Shown here: piece by piece, positions 25,227 through 33,835 of the stretch
Position numbering within the stretch: position 1 is the stretch's first letter
Layout: each line of letters starts with the position of its first letter
NCBI GenBank assembly: GCA_019638395.1
Contig: JAHBTX010000001.1
Span: 806,001 to 870,000, forward strand
Direction of reading: 5' to 3'
DNA from: Cyclobacteriaceae bacterium
GTDB taxonomy: Bacteria; Bacteroidota; Bacteroidia; Cytophagales; Cyclobacteriaceae
DNA: 64,000 bases
Notes under the pieces: model-generated
The model's database searches: none
Seen by the model: only the letters and a program-made list of their open reading frames with translations
Told to the model about the DNA's origin: nothing
Program-made: the position numbers and the translations under genes

Positions 25227-27476
25227 TCACCCCAACGTTATCCCCGCGCCCAAATACGGTTGTTGATAATGACGTTTGCCGGTTGCTTTATACAATGCAT
25301 TCGCCAACGCACCAATTACCGGTGGGAATGGTGGCTCACCCAACCCGGTTGGATCCACATCGCTTTCCACAAAGTGAACATCAATGGCTTTAGGTGCTTC
25401 CTTGTGCCGGATTAAGCGATACTTGTCAAAATTAATTTGATCGGGAGTTCCATTGGTAAACGTGAGGCCACTGTACATCGCATGACCAATACCATCTACT
25501 GAACCGCCTTCCACCAGGTTAATAGCCGCAATCGGGTTTACTACAATCCCACAGTCCACCGCACAATGCACTTTCTCAACACGCGGTTTGCCATTGTCAA
25601 CTTTCAAATCAATAACATGGGCCACATAACTATCATGACAGAAGTAGGCCGACACACCCCGATGTATCTCAGGAATATCTTGGCCCCAGTTCGATTTACT
25701 TCTTACGAGTTCAAGTACACCAATCAATCGCTTGGCTTCATAATCATTTTTTTCGCCAACCGGGTTGCTTACAACGCGGTTCAACAAATCAATACGAAAC
25801 TGAATCGGATCTTTGCCGGCTGCTTCAGCCACTTCATCTAAAAACGATTGCTCAGCACCTGCAATAAAGTTGGAAGCCGGTGCACGGAAGGCACCCACAC
25901 TGATGTTCGATTCTGCTGTCCACGATTCTGCCAAGTAGTTATCAACAGCACCAGCCGGAAAACGATTGGCAAACAACGGACTCTCCGGAATACCACCGGC
26001 TTTTACATGAAATGCAATTAGATTATTGTTCTCATCCAAAGCCGCACGATACAAGGCATGATACGCAGGGCGATAAACCCCAAAAGACATATCGTCTTCG
26101 CGGGTATAAATTAATTTGATTGGTGCCTTTACTTGTTGCGAGATCAGAGCAGCTTCTACCAGAAAGTGTCCATACAATCTTCTTCCGAAGCCTCCACCCT
26201 GTCGCGTCATTTGAATATCAATTTTCTCCAAGGGCAAATTGAGTCGGGCGGCAACACTTTTCTCCATAAACTCTGGAGTTTGAATCGGGCCCACCAACTC
26301 GGCTTTCTCATCGGTAACATGCGCGAAGAAGTTCATGGGCTCCATAGTGTTGTGCGCGAGGAACGGAGCGGTATAAGAACGTTCTATTACTTTAGCAGCT
26401 TTCTTGAATACCGCTTCGGGATTGCCGTCTTTGCGAACAACTTTTCCGGCCTTGGCCGAAAGATCGTTCATTACTTTAGCATGTTGCGCACTGTTCTCTA
26501 AACCACCCGGTACTTTTATTTTAACTGTCGTTCCCCAGAAGGTAGAGGATGAAATTTCATGATCGGTAAATTGTTCCCATTCCAACTTCAAAGCTTTGCG
26601 CGCATTCATAACTTCCCATGTGGTATTTCCAACTACTACAACCAACTCCGGAAAGGAATCTACATCGCACCATTGTTGTGCGTAATCTTCCGGATAGGTT
26701 TTAATGGTGAATACATCTTTGATGCCCGGCATACTTCGTGCCTGTACATCGTCCACACTTTTTAATTTCATACCAAAGGCCGGTGGATGTGCAATCATGG
26801 CAATCAACATGCCTTCCTTGCGATAATCCAATCCATAAAGCGGCTGACCGGTTACTATCTTTTGTCCGTCAACATTGTTGCGCGAGGTACCGATGATTTT
26901 AAAGTCGCTGTTATTTTTTAATTCCACTTCTTTAGGCACTTCTATGTTGGCTGCTGCCGATGCCATTTCACCATAGCTTGCTGACTTACCACTGGCTTTG
27001 TGATACAACATGCTCGCTTCGGTTGTTATTTCATCTACCGGAACCTGCCACGCTTTCGCTGCGGCTTCGCGCAACATCCTTCTTGCGGTGGCACCAGCCA
27101 TTCGTAAACTCTTCCAACCCTGACTGATGGATTGACTTCCGCCCGCCAATTGTCGCGTGAACACAGTTGTATTAAGCGGTGCTTGTTCTACGATTACATT
27201 CTTCCAGTCCACGTCCAACTCTTCTGCCACCAGCATGGGCATAGAGGTTTTTACATTCTGGCCAATCTCAGGGTTTGGCGACATAATGGTAACCAAACCA
27301 TTATCACCAATTTTTAAATAGCCGTTTAACTCAAACCATTCCTTGGGAAGTTCCACCATATCGGGTGTGGGCTTGCAACCCGCCAGCCAACTGAAGCTGA
27401 GCATCATTCCACCACCTGCCAATGCCGAAGTCTTTAGAAATGAACGTCTGCCAATTGAAGTCTTTATTGCTGTCAT
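25227..27476 (-). CDS. Molybdopterin-binding subunit of a xanthine-dehydrogenase-family enzyme (IorB-like)
   Basis: 749 residues. A Tat signal (GRRSFLKTSALAGGG) is followed by SWLAGC, so it appears to be a Tat-exported lipoprotein. The body has the aldehyde-oxidase large-subunit folds; GQNVKTSMPMLVAEEL-like text and VGAFRAPASNF for the cofactor, and LGEPPFPPVIGALANAL near the end with the catalytic Glu. It resembles the isoquinoline 1-oxidoreductase beta subunit group, periplasmic hydroxylases of aromatic or aldehyde substrates. The small subunit gene lies four bases upstream. No cytochrome electron acceptor is next to it. Confidence 0.9.
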   Translation of the reverse strand: MTAIKTSIGRRSFLKTSALAGGGMMLSFSWLAGCKPTPDMVELPKEWFELNGYLKIGDNGLVTIMSPNPEIGQNVKTSMPMLVAEELDVDWKNVIVEQAPLNTTVFTRQLAGGSQSISQGWKSLRMAGATARRMLREAAAKAWQVPVDEITTEASMLYHKASGKSASYGEMASAAANIEVPKEVELKNNSDFKIIGTSRNNVDGQKIVTGQPLYGLDYRKEGMLIAMIAHPPAFGMKLKSVDDVQARSMPGIKDVFTIKTYPEDYAQQWCDVDSFPELVVVVGNTTWEVMNARKALKLEWEQFTDHEISSSTFWGTTVKIKVPGGLENSAQHAKVMNDLSAKAGKVVRKDGNPEAVFKKAAKVIERSYTAPFLAHNTMEPMNFFAHVTDEKAELVGPIQTPEFMEKSVAARLNLPLEKIDIQMTRQGGGFGRRLYGHFLVEAALISQQVKAPIKLIYTREDDMSFGVYRPAYHALYRAALDENNNLIAFHVKAGGIPESPLFANRFPAGAVDNYLAESWTAESNISVGAFRAPASNFIAGAEQSFLDEVAEAAGKDPIQFRIDLLNRVVSNPVGEKNDYEAKRLIGVLELVRSKSNWGQDIPEIHRGVSAYFCHDSYVAHVIDLKVDNGKPRVEKVHCAVDCGIVVNPIAAINLVEGGSVDGIGHAMYSGLTFTNGTPDQINFDKYRLIRHKEAPKAIDVHFVESDVDPTGLGEPPFPPVIGALANALYKATGKRHYQQPYLGAGITLG

Positions 27477-27480
27477 AACC

Positions 27481-27945
27481 TTAGGCGTTTAAATTTTGAG
27501 AAGCTGTTTTAATAGCGGCTTTGATGCGCACATACGTACCACACCGGCAGATGTTGCCATTCATGGCGGTTTCAATCTGCTCATCGGTAGGATTAGGATT
27601 TTCTTTGAGTAAAGCAGCCGCACTCATTATTTGTCCGGCCTGGCAATAGCCACACTGCGGCACATCGTGTTCCAGCCATGCTTTCTGTACGGGGTGATCG
27701 CCCTTTTCAGATAGACCTTCTATTGTTGTAATTCTCTGATCGCCCACAGAAGATACAGGAAGCATACACGAGCGGGTAGCGCTACCATTTACATGAATGG
27801 TACAGGCGCCACATTGTGCCATGCCACAACCAAACTTAGTACCCACCAGGTTTAAATGATCGCGCAACACCCAAAGTACAGGCGTTGCCGGATCGGCTTC
27901 TACTGTTTGTTTTTTACCGTTAACGGTGAGATTGAATGTTGCCAT
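27481..27945 (-). CDS. 2Fe-2S subunit of the molybdenum hydroxylase (IorA-like)
   Basis: 154 residues: a ferredoxin N-domain with [14 protein letters not shown], then the four-helix C-domain with CGYCQAGQ and NICRCGTY, the eight cysteines for two 2Fe-2S clusters. It has no signal peptide, so it is probably carried through the Tat system with the large subunit. The genes are four bases apart and the promoter region upstream is 267 bases. Confidence 0.95.
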   Translation of the reverse strand: MATFNLTVNGKKQTVEADPATPVLWVLRDHLNLVGTKFGCGMAQCGACTIHVNGSATRSCMLPVSSVGDQRITTIEGLSEKGDHPVQKAWLEHDVPQCGYCQAGQIMSAAALLKENPNPTDEQIETAMNGNICRCGTYVRIKAAIKTASQNLNA

Positions 27946-28199
27946 TTTTTAAGTAGTTAAGATTGCTTATTGTAAGAATAAAACGCTTCAGGACATCGAA
28001 AGTAAAGAATATTAAGCTTAGAACCATTATAAAAATCAAACATCATTTTGTCTTATCAATTTTTTAACAAACAAAACCATAGGCTGGATACCAGTTATGT
28101 TTCAGATAATTTTTCAAACCCGATATCGTTTTGTCGATACATTTCTGGCATTAATCTAAAATGTGATTTTTAGTTAACCGGGCCTGCGAGGCTTTGTTG

Positions 28200-28207
28200 T
28201 AAATTTG
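28200..28207 (+). promoter_or_regulatory. Perfect TAnnTTTG -7 box before the small exported gene
   Basis: TAAATTTG five bases before the ATG at 28213, like the box before moaD; suggests a leaderless or very short-leader transcript. No matching -33 TTG was found. Confidence 0.3.
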
Positions 28208-28212
28208 AAGCT

Positions 28213-28515
28213 ATGATAAAGCGGTTTGTTGTTTTAGTAATTGCCTGCTTGTTGATGGTTGAGGTGTATAGCCAGGAATCCGGTACGCAGGAAGGTGTTT
28301 CTTTTGATCCTACTTTTTGGGCCCATGAGTTGCGTTTGGATGCTGAGCAACGCAATAAGATAGAGGCCATTAATGCCGAATTTTATGAGCACCTGAAAGC
28401 CAGGCCATCACTTGCGCAATTACACGCATACCTGGAAGAAAGGCAGGAGTTAATACTGGGAACTTTTCATCCCCGCCAAAAACGGAAATGGGAAAAAATA
28501 GTAAGTTCTCTTTAG
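28213..28515 (+). CDS. Small exported protein, Spy/CpxP-like
   Basis: 100 residues with a signal peptide ending near VYSQ. The mature 80 residues are helical: LRLDAEQRNKIEAINAEFYEHL, then ERQELILGTFHPRQKRKWEKIV, recalling the LTxxQ helices of Spy/CpxP periplasmic chaperones and sensors of metal stress, though weakly. It ends 10 bases before the convergent metG stop. Function is inferred. Confidence 0.65.
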   Translation: MIKRFVVLVIACLLMVEVYSQESGTQEGVSFDPTFWAHELRLDAEQRNKIEAINAEFYEHLKARPSLAQLHAYLEERQELILGTFHPRQKRKWEKIVSSL

Positions 28516-28525
28516 AATTACCTGT

Positions 28526-30634
28526 TTAGCTTACCTGCGATCCTGGTACAACATCTCCGGAAGGAGAAAGCAGTTTAAGCGAACCATCTTTGTCTGAAGC
28601 CATCAGAATCATACCCTGCGATTCTACACCCATTATTTTTCGTGGTGCCAGGTTAACCAGCAACGTAACCTGCTTACCAAGAATATCCTCAGGAGCAAAG
28701 TGCTCGGCAATTCCACTCATTACCGTACGCACATCTATGCCGGTATCAACCTGAAGTTTTAATAACTTTTTTGATTTTTCAACCCGTTCGGCTTTCAGGA
28801 TTTTACCAATCCGAATATCCATTTTCGAAAAATCATCAAAAGAAATTTCAGCTTTGGCTGGTTCAACCGGCTGTTGCGAAAGTTCAACTGCTCGTTTAGT
28901 ATCCATTAATTTTTTTATCTGCTGATCAATTACGCTATCTTCAATTTTTTCAAATAACAAAGGTGCTTCCTGCAACTTGGCACCTGCGGGTATCAGATCG
29001 GAATTACCAGCAATGCTCCAGGTCATATCGCCAACATTTAGTATGTTCTTTAGCTTACGCGATGTAAACGGTAAAAATGGTTCTGAAACAATTGCCAATG
29101 TTCCGGCAATCTGTAAAGCAATATTAAGAATTGTCCCTACCCTATCCAGATCCGTCTTGGCCAGCTTCCAGGGTTCTGTTTCAGCAAGGTATTTATTTCC
29201 AACACGGGCTAAGTCCATCAGGTTGGCTGTTGCTTCGCGGAACCGGAATGTTTCAATCGAATCGCCAATTAATGCGGGGTATTGTTTCAGTTCAGCTAAT
29301 GCCTTTCCATCAACATCTGTTAAAGCTTTACGGGTTGGTAGCACCCCATCAAAATACTTTTGGGTAAGCACTACAGCACGATTTACAAAATTGCCAAGAA
29401 TGGCTACCAGTTCATTGTTATTCTTCGCCTGAAAATCCTTCCAGGTAAACTCACTATCCTTTGCTTCTGGCAGATTGGTAAGCAATGCATAGCGCAGCAC
29501 ATCGGGTTTATCCGGAAAATCGGCCAGGTACTCGTGCATTTCAATAGACCATCCTCTGCTAGTGGACATCTTATCGCCTTCCAGATTCATGAACTCATTG
29601 GCCGGCACGTTATCGGGTACAATAAATTCGCCTGCAGCATGCAACATTACCGGAAAAATAATGCAATGAAAAACGATATTGTCTTTACCAATAAAGTGGA
29701 TGAGGCGGGTATCTTCTGCCTGCCAGTATTTTTTCCAATCTGCTGGCTTAACGTTTGTAAAATTTCTGTGCGGTGTTGCGTATTTTAAGTTTCCGGTTGC
29801 TACTTCTTCAAAAAGTGCGCGGGTAGCAGAGATATACCCAATGGGCGCATCGAACCAAACGTATAAAACTTTTCCCGCTGCATCGGGCAAGGGTACCTTT
29901 ATTCCCCAATCCAAATCGCGGGTCATGGCGCGGGGTTGCAAGCCGGCCTCAATCCACGATTTGCATTGCCCATATACATTGGGTTTCCAATCCTGCTGGT
30001 GCGATTTCAAAATCCAATCTCGTAGCCAGGGTTCGTATTTCTCCAAAGGCAAGTACCAGTGTTTGGTTTCTTTTAATACTGGTGCTTTGCCGCTAAGAGT
30101 TGATTTGGGATTTATTAACTCGCGTGGGCTTAGAGTAGAGCCGCATTTTTCGCACTGATCGCCAAATGCATTCGTATGTCCACACTTGGGGCATGTACCT
30201 ACTATGTAGCGATCGGCTAAGAAAACTTTTGCTTCGTCATCAAAGTACTGTTCGGATACTTCCTCTGTTAGCAAACCCTTATTGTACAGGGTTAGGAAAA
30301 TTTCCTGCGAGGTTTGATGGTGAATGGTTTCGCTGGTACGATGGTAAATATCAAACGACATCCCGAGCTTACCGAAGCAATCGCGTATCAGGCTATCGTA
30401 CTTATCAATTATCGCTTTTGGCGTTGTGTTTTCTTTCAGAGCCTGATTGGGAATAGCTGTACCGTGTTCATCGCTGCCACAAACAAAAACCACATCGTTA
30501 CCGGTAAGCCGCAAGTATCGAACATACACATCGGCAGGTATATAGGCGCCAGCTAAATGGCCAATGTGTTTGGGGCCGTTGGCATAGGGTAAGGCAGCAG
30601 TAACTGTATAGCGGTTGTATTGTTTTGCGATCAT
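28526..30634 (-). CDS. metG: Methionine--tRNA ligase
   Basis: 702 residues. The HIGH motif is PKHIGHLAG, the KMSKS loop is GDKMSTSRG, and a zinc knuckle has [17 protein letters not shown] in the insertion domain. The anticodon-binding helical domain follows, and a C-terminal tRNA-binding (EMAP-like) domain ([20 protein letters not shown]) spans the last 105 residues. Length fits the dimeric Bacteroidota form. It is convergent with the small exported gene and 53 bases downstream of the histidine kinase gene end. Confidence 0.97.
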   Translation of the reverse strand: MIAKQYNRYTVTAALPYANGPKHIGHLAGAYIPADVYVRYLRLTGNDVVFVCGSDEHGTAIPNQALKENTTPKAIIDKYDSLIRDCFGKLGMSFDIYHRTSETIHHQTSQEIFLTLYNKGLLTEEVSEQYFDDEAKVFLADRYIVGTCPKCGHTNAFGDQCEKCGSTLSPRELINPKSTLSGKAPVLKETKHWYLPLEKYEPWLRDWILKSHQQDWKPNVYGQCKSWIEAGLQPRAMTRDLDWGIKVPLPDAAGKVLYVWFDAPIGYISATRALFEEVATGNLKYATPHRNFTNVKPADWKKYWQAEDTRLIHFIGKDNIVFHCIIFPVMLHAAGEFIVPDNVPANEFMNLEGDKMSTSRGWSIEMHEYLADFPDKPDVLRYALLTNLPEAKDSEFTWKDFQAKNNNELVAILGNFVNRAVVLTQKYFDGVLPTRKALTDVDGKALAELKQYPALIGDSIETFRFREATANLMDLARVGNKYLAETEPWKLAKTDLDRVGTILNIALQIAGTLAIVSEPFLPFTSRKLKNILNVGDMTWSIAGNSDLIPAGAKLQEAPLLFEKIEDSVIDQQIKKLMDTKRAVELSQQPVEPAKAEISFDDFSKMDIRIGKILKAERVEKSKKLLKLQVDTGIDVRTVMSGIAEHFAPEDILGKQVTLLVNLAPRKIMGVESQGMILMASDKDGSLKLLSPSGDVVPGSQVS

Positions 30635-30687
30635 GCAGACTGTTTAAAAACAGGGCACAAAGATGCAAAAATGAATTCGAAAAAAGA

Positions 30688-32943
30688 TCATTTACCCAGC
30701 CGCCTGGATGAATAGTAACGATCCAATGCATCTTTTCCTTCAGATTCCTGTGAGGCCTTTTCGCGCATTTCTTTTACTACAATACGCTCGCGTTCATCTG
30801 CACTTCGCTTGTCCAATATGGGTTGTATATCAACCGGAAATAATACCAGAAACTTGGTACCCTTATCGGATGTATTCATCAGAAAAATCTCACCACCTAA
30901 TTTATGAGCCGAAAGCTTAGCAAGGTAAAGCCCGATACCTCCGTTTTCGGAACGTTCTGATGCGCGCACAAATAAATGAAACACCCGCTCACGATAATCC
31001 GGAGCAATGCCAATACCATTATCCTCTATCGATACCATTACATGATCGGCATCGTATTTACCAATTACCAGTTTTACAAATGGATTAACACTGTGTAAGT
31101 CGTTATAAAATTTAATGGCATTACTTACCAGATTTTCAAGTACAATGGCCACTAATTCCGGGTCTGAATAAAGTGCTACATGTTCTTCAATCTGATACTC
31201 AATTTTCATACGTGGAGGAAGTTCCTTGAACTTCTCCAGCACCGTTTGCATAATAGGGTTAAAGTCAACCGACTGAGCCACAATCACTGCATGGTTGATG
31301 CGACTTACAAGCAATAGCCGGGTTAGAATGGTATTTAACTTATCTGCTGTAAGGTCTAATCTGTCGAAATATTCCAGGGCCAGTGCATCTTTCACATCTA
31401 TTTTTGCCACATTGCAAACACCTTTTAAGGTTACTAGTGGGCCACGTATATCGTGTGCAGTACGGTAGATATAATTATCCAGTTCTTCGTTCACATCTTG
31501 TAGTATAGCATTTACGTTTACCAAATCAATTGTTTTTTCCCGCACCCGCAAGTCCAGTTCTTCATTGGTTTTAACAAGTTCTTTATTCTGTGTTTCGATA
31601 ATACGTTTCGCTTCGCTTAATGCGGTGTTGTGCTTCTGCTGCCGCCTGTTGGCCCACACCAATACTCCGGCCAGTGTAGCAATTAAGATAGTAACCAGCA
31701 CTACAAACAAATATTGAATGCGCTGGCGCTGTATCTGCTCATCTTTTAATTTAATGTTTTCATTAATGAGTCGGATTGTTTTCAGGTTCTCGCGTTCGTC
31801 ATAATTGGTTTGAATAATCGGCAGGTTTTTAAGAAGGTTTTCACTGTAGATACTATCCTTCAATTCGATGTAGCGGGTTTGAAACAAGGCTTCGTTTTTA
31901 AAATCGTTTGTGAGGCGGTAATTCTTAAACGATTCCTTATAAATATCCAATAGTAATTCAGCAAAACCCGATCCTTGCGCAAGGGTATAGGCTTCATTTA
32001 GTAATGCAAGACTTAATTCGTAACCATTTCGTCTATTTTCAACTTTAGCAAGGCCAATTAAATTCTCAATTATATATCTAGAATCATTTTGTTGCCTTGC
32101 TATTTCAAGTGAAATACTTAAGAACCGTGTTGCATTGTCTAAATTATTATTATCAAGGTAACTAATGCCAAAAACAAAGTTTGCTTCTTTCAATACGTTC
32201 TTTGTACATTTCTCACCACAAAAATTTAGTGCCCGTTTTACAGAATTAATTGCCTCGTTTGGCATCTTAAGTTGATTATAACAAAGTCCGATATTAGTAA
32301 GAATACGCTCAATGTCTGTCCCGTCTTTTAATTCATCTTTAATATTTAACGCCCTAAGGTAATGATCCAAAGCACGCTGGTAATTTCGTAGTTTAAAATA
32401 TACCAAGCCGATGTTGTTATGCGAATTACCGATAGCCCTGCTATCACCTTCTTCTTCGCGCAATTCTAACGATTTGAAATGATAGCTAAGGGCTGAGTCA
32501 TAATTACCCTTGTACATATAGGCGATGCCTGCATTATTGAGAATTAGTTTAAGCTGCGGTTTCAGAACGGGATACCGGCCCACATTTCTGCGCGCTGTTC
32601 CCAATACCCGGTTCAGCATTGCAATCACTTCATCGTTTCGACCTAAGTCATCCAACGAATAGGCCACCATTCGGCCACTCTCTACAATTTTTACACTATC
32701 ACCCAAAGCTTCTGCCTGGTGCATGGCGGCTGTGGCATAGTCCAAAGCTTTTTGATACTCCGGGCGATACGCATAATGCAATTGCACCAATACTTTATAA
32801 CGTGTTGTATCGCGCAACTTGGGAAGCAATCGCTCCAATGAATCTTTGAGTGAGGTTTGATTTTGTGCGTGTGAAGGAATGAATCCGGACAACCAGCCGC
32901 AGGTTAAGCACAATATAAAATACTTAATGAAGTTACGGCACAT
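30688..32943 (-). CDS. TPR-containing sensor histidine kinase
   Basis: 751 residues. A signal peptide (to about residue 26) is followed by about 350 residues of tetratricopeptide repeats (NSHNNIGLVYFKLRNYQRALDH is the clearest), a membrane helix near 402-425, a coiled coil, the DHp helix with the phospho-acceptor AHDIRGPL (His about residue 495), and the ATPase domain (NLVSNAIKFYND, DNGIGIAP, ENGGIGLYLAK). TPRs outside the membrane probably bind a peptide or protein signal. No response regulator gene is adjacent; the micropeptide genes are divergent, 119 bases away. Confidence 0.9.
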   Translation of the reverse strand: MCRNFIKYFILCLTCGWLSGFIPSHAQNQTSLKDSLERLLPKLRDTTRYKVLVQLHYAYRPEYQKALDYATAAMHQAEALGDSVKIVESGRMVAYSLDDLGRNDEVIAMLNRVLGTARRNVGRYPVLKPQLKLILNNAGIAYMYKGNYDSALSYHFKSLELREEEGDSRAIGNSHNNIGLVYFKLRNYQRALDHYLRALNIKDELKDGTDIERILTNIGLCYNQLKMPNEAINSVKRALNFCGEKCTKNVLKEANFVFGISYLDNNNLDNATRFLSISLEIARQQNDSRYIIENLIGLAKVENRRNGYELSLALLNEAYTLAQGSGFAELLLDIYKESFKNYRLTNDFKNEALFQTRYIELKDSIYSENLLKNLPIIQTNYDERENLKTIRLINENIKLKDEQIQRQRIQYLFVVLVTILIATLAGVLVWANRRQQKHNTALSEAKRIIETQNKELVKTNEELDLRVREKTIDLVNVNAILQDVNEELDNYIYRTAHDIRGPLVTLKGVCNVAKIDVKDALALEYFDRLDLTADKLNTILTRLLLVSRINHAVIVAQSVDFNPIMQTVLEKFKELPPRMKIEYQIEEHVALYSDPELVAIVLENLVSNAIKFYNDLHSVNPFVKLVIGKYDADHVMVSIEDNGIGIAPDYRERVFHLFVRASERSENGGIGLYLAKLSAHKLGGEIFLMNTSDKGTKFLVLFPVDIQPILDKRSADERERIVVKEMREKASQESEGKDALDRYYSSRRLGK

Positions 32944-33062
32944 ACGTAAGTTGAATTGTCAAAATAAAAAAATAATAATGTAAACAACCTCCACCTTTGT
33001 ATCACCTAAACGGAAGAAATTCATTTCTAAAAATTTATCTAACCTTTTTAAAATTTAAACTT

Positions 33063-33197
33063 ATGAAAAAAATTCTTGCTATTCTTTTATTAGTTTCTTT
33101 TTCAACAATCGCCTTCACGTCTTGTACTGAGGAGGAAGTTCAGCCAAGCGGTTTCGAATCTAACAACCAGGGCGGCTCTCCAATCAAAGAAGGCTAA
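33063..33197 (+). CDS. Micropeptide lipoprotein, tandem copy 1
   Basis: 44 residues: MKKILAILLLVSF and a lipobox FTSC (Cys 20), then a hydrophilic tail with TEEEVQPSGFESNN and QGGSPIKEG. The product of copy 2 is identical. It lies just upstream of the histidine kinase promoter, pointing the other way. An exported peptide is evident; signalling is only inferred. Confidence 0.75.
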   Translation: MKKILAILLLVSFSTIAFTSCTEEEVQPSGFESNNQGGSPIKEG

Positions 33198-33242
33198 ATC
33201 AAATCCTAACTAAATTCTTCAACCCACTAATTTATATCAATC

Positions 33243-33377
33243 ATGAAAAAAATTCTTGCTATTCTCTTATTGGTTTCTTTTTCAACAATCGCCTTCACGT
33301 CTTGTACTGAGGAGGAAGTCCAGCCAAGCGGTTTCGAATCTAACAACCAGGGCGGCTCTCCGATCAAAGAAGGCTAA
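33243..33377 (+). CDS. Micropeptide lipoprotein, tandem copy 2
   Basis: Same 44-residue product as copy 1. The two genes differ at four third-codon positions only (CTT/CTC, TTA/TTG, GTT/GTC, CCA/CCG), all synonymous. The spacer and the upstream sequences do not resemble each other, so similarity stops at the coding boundaries. Confidence 0.75.
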   Translation: MKKILAILLLVSFSTIAFTSCTEEEVQPSGFESNNQGGSPIKEG

Positions 33378-33415
33378 CCAACCAATTATTGAAATTAAAC
33401 ACTAATTAACGCGTT

Positions 33416-33559
33416 ATGAAAACTAAATCAATCATTATTTTGGCTGCAGCGGCTATTTCAGTGTCGGCTCTGGTGGCTTTTAAATCAGTTAATACCAAGC
33501 CTGTAGTTCAGAAAGAGGTAATCTCTTCTCATAGCGGAGGATTTGCTTTGAAGGATTAG
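33416..33559 (+). CDS. Exported micropeptide, related tail
   Basis: 47 residues: MKTKSIIILAAAAISVSALVA, a signal-like helix without a lipobox, then a tail ending HSGGFALKD. The end compares with QGGSPIKEG of the other two peptides: GG, three residues, K, then an acid. No known family; probably a third member of the same peptide group. Confidence 0.65.
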   Translation: MKTKSIIILAAAAISVSALVAFKSVNTKPVVQKEVISSHSGGFALKD

Positions 33560-33560
33560 A

Positions 33561-33835
33561 ATTAAAATTCAAAGAACGGCTTTATTAAGTCGGTTACTAA
33601 GGTAACCAGTTTTCAGCTACTAAAAACCGGCATATCATGCGCTATGTGAGGGAACCAGCAATTGTGTAAAAATTATTGCTGAGTCTAACACCTGTTTTCA
33701 GGTATCTGCACTTGGTAGTTAGGTGTTAAACCGGCCAAAATTATTTTTACCGGTGGTGTGTTATGCTGTTCATTTTTTAAATAAAATACCCTGTTTTTAA
33801 CAAATCAGGGGTAAAACCTTACATCTAAGATTTGG
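33561..33835. other. Intergenic region after the peptides
   Basis: 275 bases without a gene. A hairpin (arms TAACACCT 33686-33693 and AGGTGTTA 33721-33728) has a 27-base loop and no T-run, so it is not a clear terminator. Some GC-poor low-complexity sequence follows before the sppA stop. Confidence 0.4.

Noticed and set aside
28977..30158. Long open frames opposite metG (151, 142 and 159 codons)
   Set aside because: Antisense shadows of a clear metG; their products have no recognisable motifs.
33063..33377. CRISPR or repeat array
   Set aside because: Only two 135-base repeats, both coding, with a single spacer.
33686..33728. Terminator after the micropeptides
   Set aside because: Stem of 8 pairs with a 27-base loop and no T-run.
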